A stretch of 64,000 nucleotides of DNA from Mesorhizobium loti R88b (GCF_013170845.1 NZ_CP033367.1:5147001-5211000); one strand, 5' to 3'; counted from the first letter of the stretch, positions 18,280 to 26,511 are shown. Program-made: numbers and translations. The notes: generated by a model from the sequence alone, not told the origin.

Positions 18280-18396
18280 AGGCAGCCTGAAGGCGTGCTG
18301 GCGCACCTTGGGGGCTGGCGGTTCGCGCCAAGATGCGCTACCAGCGCCGCACAAGCCGGCAAATGCCCGTCAACTCTCGCAGGATTTAAAACCGTG

Positions 18397-18963
18397 GTGA
18401 AAGTCATCGCCAGTTCGCTCCGCAAAGGCAATGTCGTCGACAAGGACGGCAAGCTTTATGTGATCCTCTTTGCCGAAAACATCCACCCAGGCAAGGGCAC
18501 GCCCGTGACGCAGCTCGACATGCGCCGCATCGGCGACGGGGTGAAGGTTTCGGAGCGCTACCGCACCACCGAACAGGTGGAGCGCGCCTATGTCGAGGAG
18601 CGCGAGCACACCTTCCTCTACGCCGACGGCGAAGGCTACCACTTCATGAACCCGGAAACCTACGACCAGGTGGCGGTGTCGGAAGCAGTTGTCGGCGACG
18701 CGGCGCCCTATCTGAAGGAAGGCATGCCGGTGCAGGTCTCGCAATTCAACGGCATCGCCATAGCCTTGGTGCTGCCGCAGCGCGCCACCTTCGAAGTGGT
18801 CGAAACCGAGCCGACGACCAAGGGCCAGACGGCCTCGTCCTCCTACAAGCCCGCCGTGCTCTCCAACGGCGTGCGCACCACCGTGCCGCCGCACATCGCG
18901 CCCGGCACCCGCGTGGTGGTGATGACGGCCGATGGCGCCTATGTGGAGCGGGCGAAGGACTGA
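18397..18963 (+). CDS. efp: Translation elongation factor P
   Basis: 188 residues, the standard EF-P length. EF-P binds between the ribosomal P and E sites and relieves stalling at proline runs. The start is GTG at 18397, giving [12 protein letters not shown] as in alphaproteobacterial EF-Ps; an adjacent GTG at 18394 is possible. The modifiable lysine is present in IHPGKG (Lys33), so it can be a substrate for the adjacent EpmA. The family's C-terminal OB domains follow ([18 protein letters not shown]). The frame runs far upstream of GTG 18397, but that part has no coding sense. Confidence 0.97.
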   Translation: MKVIASSLRKGNVVDKDGKLYVILFAENIHPGKGTPVTQLDMRRIGDGVKVSERYRTTEQVERAYVEEREHTFLYADGEGYHFMNPETYDQVAVSEAVVGDAAPYLKEGMPVQVSQFNGIAIALVLPQRATFEVVETEPTTKGQTASSSYKPAVLSNGVRTTVPPHIAPGTRVVVMTADGAYVERAKD

Positions 18964-19020
18964 GGAGCGGCTGTCACGAGCATCTCGCTCGCCGGCCGGC
19001 CTCTAGGACAATCGTTCCCG

Positions 19021-20286
19021 CTATGCGATGCGGCGTTCGAGCCCGCTTCGCCCTTCGGCGATGCACGCCACGATGTAAGCGGCATCCTGGCCGACGCCTG
19101 AGAACCGGCCCGAGCCCCAGGTCCACAGCCAGGGCAGACCGAGGAAATAGAGGTTGGGTGCGCGTTTCGAAACGCCGCGCCAGTGGTCGGGATAGCCACT
19201 GTCGTCAAGCACCGGTACATCGAGCCAGCCATAGTCGATTGAAAACCCCGTCGCCCAGATGACGGTGCGGATATTTTCCTGTTCGAGATCGATGGCAGGC
19301 GGCATTCCGCCAGGGGTCCATACCGGCACGTAGGGCGCCTCGACCGGCGCGTCGATACCGTGTTCGGCGATCCATTTGTCGATTTCGGTCTTGATCCGGG
19401 CTGCGGTCGCGTCGGCATTGTCGAGATTGGCGGCCAGATTGTTCTCGAAACCGATCTTGGCCCCGCTGATGTCCTTCAGGCGGCCATGAAGCGCCATGCC
19501 TTCGCAAGCGAACCGCCTGAGATCGATCTCGCGACCGCCGTCGCGGCCGGTCATGTAGTGATTGGCCTTGCGCCGCACGCCTTCCTTTTGCGGATGGTCG
19601 TCGACAGTGAGCGCATAGTGTCCCATGTCCACCAGCCAGGACGTGACGTCGCGGCCACGATAGTTGCGCGGCGCGCGCGGCGCGCTACCGACCGCCAGAT
19701 GCACCTTCTTGCCTTCGAGATGCAGATCCTCGGCGATCTGGCAGCCGGATTGGCCAGTGCCGATGACCAGCACCGCGCCGTCGCCGGTCTGACGCGCATT
19801 GCGGTAGGTCGAGGAATGGAGCTGCAGAATGTCCGCCGGCAGCTGTCCGCCCGAGCGCGGAATCTTGGGCCTGTGATAGCCGCCGGTGGCGATGATGACG
19901 AAATCGGCGGTGCAGGACCCTTCATCGGTCTCGATCGCATAGGCAGAGCCCTGGCGTTTGACCGAGCGGACGCCACATTGCTCGCGCAACGGCGGATCGA
20001 AGCGGGCGCGATAGGCCTGGATATAGGCGATGATCTCGTCGCGCAGCATGAAACCGTCCGGGTCTCTACCGCCAAATTCGCGGTCATAGGAAAAACCCGG
20101 CAGCGTGCATTGCCAGTTGGGCGTCACCAGGCAGAACGCGTCCCAACGCTGGTTCAGCCAATTGGTCGCAACCCTGTCCTTCTCGAACACGACATGATCG
20201 ATGCCGCGTTGTTTCAGACACCAGCTTGCCGAAAGCCCGGCCTGGCTGCCGCCAACCACGACCACGGTATGATGTTCGATCGCCAC
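19021..20286 (-). CDS. nitH: Nit1C cluster flavin-dependent oxidoreductase (MSMEG_0569 family)
   Basis: A 421-residue flavoprotein of the flavin-containing monooxygenase type. The FAD-binding Rossmann motif is VVVVGGSQAGLSASWCL (residues 8-24), and a second dinucleotide motif VLVIGTGQSGCQIAEDL lies near residue 173. ATGGY and WATGFSIDY are typical. It is the last gene of the Nit1C operon, matching nitH of cyanide-utilising bacteria; its reaction is not known. The start codon is GTG (20286), with AAGGGA 5 nt upstream. It follows nitG by 22 nt. Confidence 0.92.
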   Translation of the reverse strand: MAIEHHTVVVVGGSQAGLSASWCLKQRGIDHVVFEKDRVATNWLNQRWDAFCLVTPNWQCTLPGFSYDREFGGRDPDGFMLRDEIIAYIQAYRARFDPPLREQCGVRSVKRQGSAYAIETDEGSCTADFVIIATGGYHRPKIPRSGGQLPADILQLHSSTYRNARQTGDGAVLVIGTGQSGCQIAEDLHLEGKKVHLAVGSAPRAPRNYRGRDVTSWLVDMGHYALTVDDHPQKEGVRRKANHYMTGRDGGREIDLRRFACEGMALHGRLKDISGAKIGFENNLAANLDNADATAARIKTEIDKWIAEHGIDAPVEAPYVPVWTPGGMPPAIDLEQENIRTVIWATGFSIDYGWLDVPVLDDSGYPDHWRGVSKRAPNLYFLGLPWLWTWGSGRFSGVGQDAAYIVACIAEGRSGLERRIA

Positions 20287-20308
20287 GAAAGTCCCTTTCC
20301 GCTCGCCA

Positions 20309-20584
20309 TCAATCCATCGACAGGATTTCGACCGCGCCCGATGGCTGAAGCGCGGCCTTTGACTGCAGTGCCTTGAGCTGGGCTACGGCGCGCGAGCATG
20401 GCGCGCCGTAGCGAGCCTCGACGCGACGGCTCGCCGCCAACAACGCCGCTTCGCTGACCGCGAGGAAATTTGCCAGTGGGTGGACGTCGCCGGTGGCGAG
20501 ATGTTCCCGAACCACGGTAGAGGGCGAGTAGCAGAGGTCCTCGCTGCCGTCCGGCCAACGTATCCTGAAGCGGACCTCAGGCAT
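20309..20584 (-). CDS. nitG: Nit1C cluster small protein (MSMEG_0570 family)
   Basis: 91 residues: MPEVRFRIRWPDGSEDLCYSP begins the family. The function is unknown; it is annotated in other genomes as a nitrogen-starvation response protein only because of its cluster. The conserved WPDGS and SPSTVV segments suggest a compact beta-rich domain. Cys19 and Cys66 are present. The ATG (20584) overlaps the nitF stop by 8 nt, so translation is probably coupled. The longer upstream reading (11 codons, all basic) has no support. Confidence 0.88.
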   Translation of the reverse strand: MPEVRFRIRWPDGSEDLCYSPSTVVREHLATGDVHPLANFLAVSEAALLAASRRVEARYGAPCSRAVAQLKALQSKAALQPSGAVEILSMD

Positions 20585-21572
20585 GTTTGGCCTCTTTGGT
20601 CGGCGCCTCGGGCGCACAGCCGATCAGTGGCTCGGCATGGATATCCCGCACGACGGCGCGTCCCGAAGATGAGCGGATCGAAACGGCACCGGACCCATCG
20701 ATGCTGCCGATAACGGCGGCGGCGATGTCGCGGGCAGCGAAGGCCGAGCAGATTTCCGCGGCGGCCGGGGGCCTGGCGGCCAGCAGATAGCCGAAGCTCG
20801 GGAAGGTCGTCAGCCAGCGCTCGATATCGGCGCCGGCCGGCATCGGCAGTGCCTCGATATCTATGTCAATGCCGACGCCTGAACATTCGGCCAGCATTGC
20901 CGCGGTGCCGATGATGCCGCCCTGGCTGATGTCCTTGGCGCAGACCGAAAGGCCGCGCTCCGCCAGCATCGGCAACAAGTCGAGATCGGCGCGCAGGCGT
21001 TCGGGCGGCGCTGTGCTTGCTGCGTCGAAAAACGGATAGGGGTCGTGGTATTTGCCACGCAGGTCGATGGCCGCGATCAGCACGTCGCCGGGCGACGCAT
21101 CGAAACTGGTCAGCAGCGCCCTGGCGTGGCCGAGCACGGCGACCGACAGCTGCCTGCCGGCTGCACGCAAATTCGTGTGGCCGCCGACGATCGGCACGCC
21201 ATAGGCGGCCGAGGCGGCGCGCATTCCGGCCAGAATCTCCGCCGCTTCGGCAACGCCGGGTGCCCACAATGCGTTGACCACCGCGAGCGGTCTGCCGCCC
21301 ATAGCGGCGACATCCGACAAATTGACCATCACCGCCGACCAGCCGGCGAACCAAGGCATCGCCTCGACGAAGCTGGCAATCATCCCTTCGCAAGCGAACA
21401 GGCTCCAGCCGTCGCCGCAGGGTATTGCCGCCGTATCATCGCCAACGGCAATCGCCGAGGCGCCGCCGATGCCGAGTGCCTCGACCGCATGCGCGATGTC
21501 GGTCTTGCCGGTCACGCCCGGACTTCGCGCCAGCCTCTCAGCCAACGCAGCGATGTCGGCGCCCGCGCTCAT
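20577..21572 (-). CDS. nitF: Nit1C cluster AIR synthase-related protein (MSMEG_0567/Sll0787 family)
   Basis: 331 residues of the PurM/AIR synthase-like superfamily (ThiL, SelD, HypE relatives), which bind ATP and phosphorylate or dehydrate a substrate. GDDTAA (residues 44-49) and VGGHTNLRAAG resemble the ATP- and metal-binding loops; KDISQGGIIGT follows the PurM glycine-rich pattern. Homologues of the Sll0787 family sometimes carry an N-terminal GNAT domain; here the GNAT is a separate gene, nitE. The start ATG 21572 overlaps the nitE stop (ATGA). The long upstream frame extension is a shadow of nitE. Substrate unknown. Confidence 0.9.
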   Translation of the reverse strand: MSAGADIAALAERLARSPGVTGKTDIAHAVEALGIGGASAIAVGDDTAAIPCGDGWSLFACEGMIASFVEAMPWFAGWSAVMVNLSDVAAMGGRPLAVVNALWAPGVAEAAEILAGMRAASAAYGVPIVGGHTNLRAAGRQLSVAVLGHARALLTSFDASPGDVLIAAIDLRGKYHDPYPFFDAASTAPPERLRADLDLLPMLAERGLSVCAKDISQGGIIGTAAMLAECSGVGIDIDIEALPMPAGADIERWLTTFPSFGYLLAARPPAAAEICSAFAARDIAAAVIGSIDGSGAVSIRSSSGRAVVRDIHAEPLIGCAPEAPTKEAKHA

Positions 21573-22114
21573 GCGATCTCGGCCGTGCGGGTGACAAAGC
21601 CGGCCGCGCCGTCTGCTATCGGCGGATAGAAGGAAAGATCGGCTTGCATGTGATGATGCGGATGACCGTGAAAACTGGTCTCGCCAAGCGATATCCAGTG
21701 CAGTCGCTGGAACAAGAGAACGTTGCGGCTCTGCACATTGGCCAGAAACCGCGTCGCACCTTGGGCATGGGCCGAGGAGACGGCGAGCCGGATGAGCGAT
21801 GTGCCAAGTCCCGCCTGGCGGCGGTAGGCCTTGCACACCGCCAGCCGCGACCCCCACCATTCGCCCGGCGCGTCACCGGTGTGGATACGCACGGTACCGA
21901 CCACCTCGTCGTCCCAGCCGCATTGGTCGGAGAGCGCGACGATTGTCACCGCGCGATCGTCGATGGCGTCGCGGTCGTCGCCGTCGAAAATGCCTTGTTC
22001 GTCGCAGAACACCGCGCGGCGCAAGCGGGCAGCCCCTTCGCACTCCCATGGCCAGATGGCAAATTTCACCCGGTGCTGCGGCGAAATGTAGGGCTGGACC
22101 GGTTCGAACATCAT
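21569..22114 (-). CDS. nitE: Nit1C cluster GNAT N-acetyltransferase
   Basis: A 181-residue GNAT-family acetyltransferase. The acetyl-CoA pyrophosphate loop is RRQAGLGTSLIRLA (residues about 98-111), after the VVGTVRIHTG strand. The Nit1C version has a long N-terminal part, RLRRAVFCDEQGIFDGDDRD, as in acyl-homoserine-lactone-synthase-like GNATs. It overlaps nitD and nitF by 4 nt each (ATGA), so the three are coupled. Its acceptor substrate is unknown; a role in modifying a nitrile- or cyanide-derived intermediate is speculation. Confidence 0.9.
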   Translation of the reverse strand: MMFEPVQPYISPQHRVKFAIWPWECEGAARLRRAVFCDEQGIFDGDDRDAIDDRAVTIVALSDQCGWDDEVVGTVRIHTGDAPGEWWGSRLAVCKAYRRQAGLGTSLIRLAVSSAHAQGATRFLANVQSRNVLLFQRLHWISLGETSFHGHPHHHMQADLSFYPPIADGAAGFVTRTAEIA

Positions 22115-23229
22115 GGCTTCAGCTCCTCATAGGCGGAAAGGGCAGAACAGGCGCCACAGCGGCCGCAGCCGGCCTTGATGGTGTCGCGCGTCATGCCGGC
22201 GGCCGCCAGCATCGCGCCGAGCGGCTTCAGCACGCCGTGCATGAAGTCGGAGGACGGTGCCTTGTGATCCTCGAGCGGGGTGCCGGAAATGGGCACGAAG
22301 GGTACGACGAATGGATAGACGCCGAGCGCAATCAGCCTCTCGCACATCGACAGGATGGCTTGGCCGGTATCGCCGAGGCCGGCCAGGATGTAGGTCGACA
22401 CCTGGCCGCGGCCAAACACCGGCACCGCCGCCGCGAACGCCTCCATATAGCGCGCCACCGGTACTTCCGCCTTGCCGGGCATAATGCGGGCACGCACCTC
22501 CGGTGTCACCGCTTCGAGATGCATGCCGAGCGCGTCGATACCGGCCTCGCGCATGCGGACGAACCAGGCGTCGTCATCTGGCGGCTCGCATTGCCCCTGC
22601 AGCGGCAGGTCGACGGCCGCCTTGATGGCGCGTGCGCTTTCAGCCAGCACGGCGGCGCCACGATCGGTCTTGTTCGGGGTGCCGGTGGTCATCACCATAT
22701 GCTTGACGCCGTCAAGATCGACCGCGGCCCTGGCGACTTCGGCGAGTTGCGCCGGGCTTTTGTGGGCGATGGTGCGACCGGCGGCGAGCGACTGGCCGAT
22801 GGCGCAGAACTGACAGGTCTTCTTGCGGCTTTCATAACGGATGCAGGTTTGCAGGACCGTTGTCGCCAGCACGTCCTTGGCGTGCAGGACGGCGATCTGC
22901 GAATAGGGAATGCCGTCCGCCGTCGACAGCGCGTAGAAGCGTGGCTGGCCGGGGAAGCCAACCTTGCCGACGGCAAGACCATCGCGCTCGATGACACTCT
23001 CGCCGCCGGCGTCGGGCTTCAGCGCCGTATAGGGAGAGATGAAGGCAGCGGCCGTATGCACCGGCGCCATGATCGGCCTGCCGTTGACGAGCAGTGCCTT
23101 GTGGTCGGACGGACCGGCGCCACCCCGGCGGCTCGGCGCGCCGGCGCTGGGATCAACCAGCCTTAGCCCGAAGGACTGGATCTCGTTGATCAGCATCTCC
23201 GGGCTCATCGCCGCTGTCTCGATCTTCAT
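22111..23229 (-). CDS. nitD: Nit1C cluster radical SAM protein (MSMEG_0568 family)
   Basis: 372 residues. The cysteines that should bind the radical-SAM [4Fe-4S] cluster are in [14 protein letters not shown] (Cys129, Cys139, Cys142), a C-X9-C-X2-C spacing wider than the usual CX3CX2C. A second cysteine group, CGRCGAC (Cys355, 358, 361), lies near the C-terminus and may bind another cluster. The [14 protein letters not shown] and GQCEPPDDD segments fit the AdoMet radical barrel. AAGGAG lies 8 nt before the ATG. Its first 77 nt overlap the nitC reading frame. Reaction unknown; it is required for the cyanide phenotype only by analogy with the cluster. Confidence 0.92.
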   Translation of the reverse strand: MKIETAAMSPEMLINEIQSFGLRLVDPSAGAPSRRGGAGPSDHKALLVNGRPIMAPVHTAAAFISPYTALKPDAGGESVIERDGLAVGKVGFPGQPRFYALSTADGIPYSQIAVLHAKDVLATTVLQTCIRYESRKKTCQFCAIGQSLAAGRTIAHKSPAQLAEVARAAVDLDGVKHMVMTTGTPNKTDRGAAVLAESARAIKAAVDLPLQGQCEPPDDDAWFVRMREAGIDALGMHLEAVTPEVRARIMPGKAEVPVARYMEAFAAAVPVFGRGQVSTYILAGLGDTGQAILSMCERLIALGVYPFVVPFVPISGTPLEDHKAPSSDFMHGVLKPLGAMLAAAGMTRDTIKAGCGRCGACSALSAYEELKP

Positions 23230-24199
23230 CTCGCAGGCTCCTTGTGGAAAGAGGCGGCCACCCGGAAGCGACCGGTTTCGGACGGGTGTCGATGGTCAGG
23301 CTGAGTAGTTCGGGACGCGCATAGTGCCCAACCGAATCCATCATGCGCTTGCGCTTGGTGACCAGCGCCATGTCCATGTCGGCGACGAGCAGTCCTTCGC
23401 CCTCGGTCAAAGGCGGCACCAGATGTGCGCCCTCGGGCGTGATGATGGCCGTGTAGCAGCCTCCCGACAGCGCCTTGATCATGGTGCCGTCGGGATTGAT
23501 GGCGGCCTTCTGGGCATCGGTCAGCCAGCCGGTGGCGTTGATGACGAAACTGGCCGCTTCGGCAGCATGGTGGCGGATCGCCGCCTCGATCTGATCGGCG
23601 AAAATCGGCCCGACCATCGAGCCTGGAAACTGCGCGACATGGATTTCCTCATGCTGGGCCATCAGCGCGAAGCGGGCGAGCGGATTGTAGTGCTCCCAGC
23701 AGGCCAGCGCGCCGACTCGGCCAACCCTGGTGTCGACAACCTTCAGTCCCGAGGCATCGCCCTGCCCCCAGACCATGCGCTCGTGATAGGTCGGTGTGAT
23801 CTTGCGCCGCTTCAGCGCCAGCGTGCCGTCAGCATCGAAGACGAGCTGAGTGTTGTAGAGCGTGCCGTGGTCGCGCTCGTTGACGCCGACGACCACGACG
23901 ATGCCATGGCCGCGGGCGGCAGCGGCAAGGTTCTCCGTCTCCACGCTAGGCACCAAGACGGCCTCGTCGTAAAGCGCCAGATGCTTGGCGCCGATCTTCA
24001 CCGGCGGATCGATGAAGGAGAAATAGGGGTAGTAGGGCACGAAGGTTTCCGGGAACACGACGATCCCCGCGCCCTTGCCGGCGGCGTCGGAGATGGTGTC
24101 GAGGACCTTCTCCAACGTTCCGCCGGGCCGGTCGAGGACCGGCGAGATCTGTGCGGCGGCGGCACGCACGCTCCTCTTGTCGGGCCTCCTGTCGGACAT
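23153..24199 (-). CDS. nitC: Nit1C nitrilase (Nit6803-type)
   Basis: A 348-residue nitrilase-superfamily enzyme that hydrolyses nitriles to acids and ammonia; Nit1C members are linked to cyanide utilisation. The catalytic triad is visible as Glu51 ([10 protein letters not shown]), Lys133 ([13 protein letters not shown]) and Cys167 ([15 protein letters not shown]). The [16 protein letters not shown] segment is typical of Nit6803-like nitrilases. The last 25 or so residues (rich in Asp, Arg and Glu) are read through the nitD start and do not look like the enzyme fold; they may be a true extension or the product of an indel. It begins 10 nt after nitB. Confidence 0.95.
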   Translation of the reverse strand: MSDRRPDKRSVRAAAAQISPVLDRPGGTLEKVLDTISDAAGKGAGIVVFPETFVPYYPYFSFIDPPVKIGAKHLALYDEAVLVPSVETENLAAAARGHGIVVVVGVNERDHGTLYNTQLVFDADGTLALKRRKITPTYHERMVWGQGDASGLKVVDTRVGRVGALACWEHYNPLARFALMAQHEEIHVAQFPGSMVGPIFADQIEAAIRHHAAEAASFVINATGWLTDAQKAAINPDGTMIKALSGGCYTAIITPEGAHLVPPLTEGEGLLVADMDMALVTKRKRMMDSVGHYARPELLSLTIDTRPKPVASGWPPLSTRSLRDEDRDSGDEPGDADQRDPVLRAKAG

Positions 24200-24209
24200 C
24201 GCGATCGTC

Positions 24210-24692
24210 CTATACGGTCCAGGTGTCGAGGATGAACGCGTTGTCCCTGCGATGCAGCAGGATCAGGTCGAGCACATCCAGCGGCGAGATCGGCACGATG
24301 CCTTCCTGCAGCGATGGCTCGCCGTGGCCGTAGAGCGCCTGCAGGGCGAACCGGCAGGCATAGACCTTGCCGCCCTCAGCCATGAAGTTCTTGAGCTGGT
24401 TGTTGAAATTCTGGGCGCCCGGAAAGGCCTCGTCCCCGAGCTTCGGGAACCCACGGATGACGCCCAGCGTCACGCCCGGCCCATAAAGCAGTATCGTCGT
24501 CTCGAAGCCCTTGCGGATCAGCCGCTTGCCCTGCAGCAGATTGACCAGGCCGATCGAGCCCTCGAAGGCGACGGTATGGAAGGTGATGAGCGCCTTGCCG
24601 CCCGGTTCGGCCTTCACATCCTCGAAGACCTTCTCCTCATAGTCGACGAGAAAATCACCGATCTCGTGTTTCTTCATCGCAACGGCTGGCAT
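24210..24692 (-). CDS. nitB: Nit1C cluster MSMEG_0572/Sll0783-family nitrogen-starvation response protein
   Basis: 160 residues, first gene of the Nit1C operon. Sll0783 of Synechocystis is induced by nitrogen starvation. The sequence looks DsrE-like: [20 protein letters not shown], then [11 protein letters not shown], then [16 protein letters not shown] with a single cysteine (Cys113) where DsrE/TusD proteins carry a persulfide cysteine. That fold assignment is inference. The ATG at 24692 has AGGAG 6 nt upstream; a second ATG five codons on (24677) is possible. A sigma-54 promoter lies about 100 nt upstream. Molecular function unknown. Confidence 0.93.
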   Translation of the reverse strand: MPAVAMKKHEIGDFLVDYEEKVFEDVKAEPGGKALITFHTVAFEGSIGLVNLLQGKRLIRKGFETTILLYGPGVTLGVIRGFPKLGDEAFPGAQNFNNQLKNFMAEGGKVYACRFALQALYGHGEPSLQEGIVPISPLDVLDLILLHRRDNAFILDTWTV

Positions 24693-24795
24693 GCATCTCT
24701 CCTGGTTGCTCTCGCCCGACCGGCCCCTTGCCGTCGGATGGTTCGAAAGATGACGCCCGCGGTGCGCAAGCCCAGAGCTTTCAAGGACTTGCGTT

Positions 24796-24810
24796 GCAAT
24801 CGCCGTGCCA
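24796..24810 (-). promoter_or_regulatory. Sigma-54 (RpoN) -24/-12 promoter for the Nit1C operon
   Basis: On the minus strand the sequence reads TGGCACG-GCGA-TTGCA, an exact match to the RpoN consensus TGGCACG-N4-TTGCW with the GG and GC dinucleotides correctly spaced. It points to nitB; initiation about 12 nt downstream would give a leader near 93 nt. This implies control by an AAA+ activator such as NtrC. Confidence 0.8.
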
Positions 24811-24820
24811 GTTTGTGCAC

Positions 24821-24872
24821 TGCAAACAATGCATACACTTGCAAAAATGAATGCATCCAATGATGCAATCGC
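24821..24872. promoter_or_regulatory. TGCA-type repeats upstream of the sigma-54 promoter
   Basis: AATGCAT occurs twice (24828-24834 and 24850-24856), offset by 22 bp, about two helical turns. TGCAAA precedes each. TGCAATCGC at 24864-24872 repeats the sequence at 24795-24803 inside the promoter. The position just behind the -24 element fits an activator or MocR binding site. The protein is not identified. Confidence 0.4.
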
Positions 24873-25003
24873 TTTCGCAATCATGCTGGTTTCAGTCGTT
24901 TTGATTGCCTAGCAAGGCGCCCGAGCGCCAGGTATCTTCGCCTAATCTTTAGGCAAAGAATTCTGTTGCTCAAAAATAGCCCGACCCCTAGTCTTTGCAT
25001 GCT

Positions 25004-25034
25004 GCACCTGCGAACCGCGACAGCGCACCTGCGA
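25004..25034 (+). promoter_or_regulatory. 10-bp direct repeat before the MocR gene
   Basis: GCACCTGCGA occurs at 25004-25013 and 25025-25034, exactly 21 bp apart (two turns of DNA). MocR regulators are known to bind direct repeats, so it is a plausible autoregulatory site. It ends 7-13 nt before the possible starts of the gene. Confidence 0.45.
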
Positions 25035-25047
25035 GAAGCCAGTGACG

Positions 25048-26421
25048 ATGACGGACGATTGGCGACCGGACATCTCCGACCCGCACAGGCCGGCCTACCT
25101 CGCGCTTGCCGAGGCCATAGCGCGCGACCTGACGACGGGGCGGCTGAAGCCGGGTGACCGGTTGCCTAGCCAGCGAACGCTCGCGGCGGCCCTTGGCCTG
25201 AACTTCACGACCGTCTCCCGTGGCTATCGCGAGGCCCATCGCAGGGGGCTGATCGAGGCCAGGGTCGGCTCCGGCAGCCATGTCGCCAGACAGCCGGACA
25301 GCACGTCCGTCAGCCTCCGTCGCCGCGACCTCTCCGACCGGACCATGAACCAGGCGCCGGAGCTGGACGATCCAACCCTGCTGCGGCGCATGCGTGCAAT
25401 CTGGGAGGAAACCAGCGAGGATCTCGGCGCGTTGCTGCGTTACCAGTCGCCGGGCGGCTCGGCCGAGGACAAGGCGGCGGCATTGCGCTGGCTGTCACGC
25501 CGCGGCATCGAGGCGACTTCCGAAAAAATCATCATCTCGCCCGGCACGCACGCGGTCATGCTTGCCATCCTGCGCTCTATCGCCAGGCCCGGCGACACGA
25601 TCTGCTCGGAGGACATCACCTACCCCGGCATCATTGCGATCTGCGACCATCTCGGGCTGAAGCTGGTCGGCCTTCCGTCGGATGCGCTCGGCCTCGATCC
25701 GCAGGCGCTCGCCGATCGCGCATTGGCCGGACCGGTGCGGGCACTTTATCTCAATCCAACGATCCGTAACCCGACCACCCACACCATCGTGGCCAAACGC
25801 CGGGCCGAATTGGTGGAAGTGGCGCGGCGCTTCGGCATCGAGATCCTCGAGGACGACGCCTACGGGCTGTTCCCCACCGACGCGCCGCCGCCGCTGGTGA
25901 TGCTGGCGCCTGAACTGACCTATCACATCGTCGGCCTGTCGAAGTGCCTCGCCGCCGGCCTGCGCGTCGCCTATGCCGTGATGCCGTCCGGCAAAAGCGC
26001 CGAGACGATCGGCGCGCAGCTCAAGACCGAGATCGTCATGGCCTCGCCGCTGACGACGACACTGGCGACGCGATGGATTGAAACCGGCGTCGCCGACGAG
26101 ATCCTGCAGCAGCTGCGCCTGGAGTCACGGCTGCGCCAGAAGATCGCGGCGGAAATGCTGCCCATGCACACCATGACCGCCGATCCCGAAGGCTTTCATA
26201 TCTGGATCACGCCGCCAAAACCTTGGACGCGGCAGCGCATCGTCGACTGGATGCGCGGCCATGCGCTGGGGGCCGTGGCGAGCGACGCCTTCGTGGTCGG
26301 GCGAACGCCACCGGAGGCACTGCGGCTCTGCCTTGGCGGGGCGGCGACCCGCGCCGACATGCAGCGGGCGCTGGCGTTCATGATCGACGCCTTCAACAAT
26401 CCGCCGAGCTTCCCCCATTAG
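25048..26421 (+). CDS. MocR/PdxR-type GntR-family regulator with aminotransferase domain
   Basis: 457 residues. An N-terminal GntR winged helix (about residues 15-80, LAEAIARDLTTGRLKPGDRLPSQRTLA in pieces) is joined to a fold-type I aminotransferase-like domain. The PLP lysine is Lys299 in LSKCLAAGLRVAY, and LEDDAYGLFP provides the expected Asp. Such regulators sense PLP adducts. GTG 25042 is an alternative start. It is divergent from the Nit1C operon and is the only regulator beside it, so it may report an amino acid or amine product of the pathway. MocR control of Nit1C is inference. Confidence 0.88.
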   Translation: MTDDWRPDISDPHRPAYLALAEAIARDLTTGRLKPGDRLPSQRTLAAALGLNFTTVSRGYREAHRRGLIEARVGSGSHVARQPDSTSVSLRRRDLSDRTMNQAPELDDPTLLRRMRAIWEETSEDLGALLRYQSPGGSAEDKAAALRWLSRRGIEATSEKIIISPGTHAVMLAILRSIARPGDTICSEDITYPGIIAICDHLGLKLVGLPSDALGLDPQALADRALAGPVRALYLNPTIRNPTTHTIVAKRRAELVEVARRFGIEILEDDAYGLFPTDAPPPLVMLAPELTYHIVGLSKCLAAGLRVAYAVMPSGKSAETIGAQLKTEIVMASPLTTTLATRWIETGVADEILQQLRLESRLRQKIAAEMLPMHTMTADPEGFHIWITPPKPWTRQRIVDWMRGHALGAVASDAFVVGRTPPEALRLCLGGAATRADMQRALAFMIDAFNNPPSFPH

Positions 26422-26422
26422 C

Positions 26423-26447
26423 GTTTTCAGCCCGAATTGCGGAAAAC
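26423..26447. terminator. Weak hairpin between convergent genes
   Basis: GTTTTC (26423-26428) and GAAAAC (26442-26447) can pair around a partly paired loop. It lies just after the MocR stop and before the end of the patatin gene. The T-run is within the stem, so this is a tentative terminator. Confidence 0.3.
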
Positions 26448-26511
26448 AAATGGTTGGCAGTTCAACCTTCTATCAGGAACTGAACGGCTCCGGGTCGGCG
26501 GACCGGATCGC

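Larger units (their letters stand above)
24693..25047. other. Divergent control region between Nit1C and the MocR gene
   Basis: A 355-nt gap with no gene. It contains a sigma-54 promoter for nitB (24796-24810), a cluster of TGCA-containing repeats behind it (24821-24872), and a 10-bp direct repeat just before the MocR gene (25004-25034). The AT content is higher than in the flanks. Confidence 0.8.

Noticed and set aside
17677..18396. N-terminal extension of the efp frame
   Set aside because: The frame is open upstream, but this part is antisense to epmA; EF-P has its standard length from GTG 18397.
21573..21860. N-terminal extension of nitF
   Set aside because: It overlaps nitE in another frame; ATG 21572 overlaps the nitE stop as ATGA and gives the expected family start.
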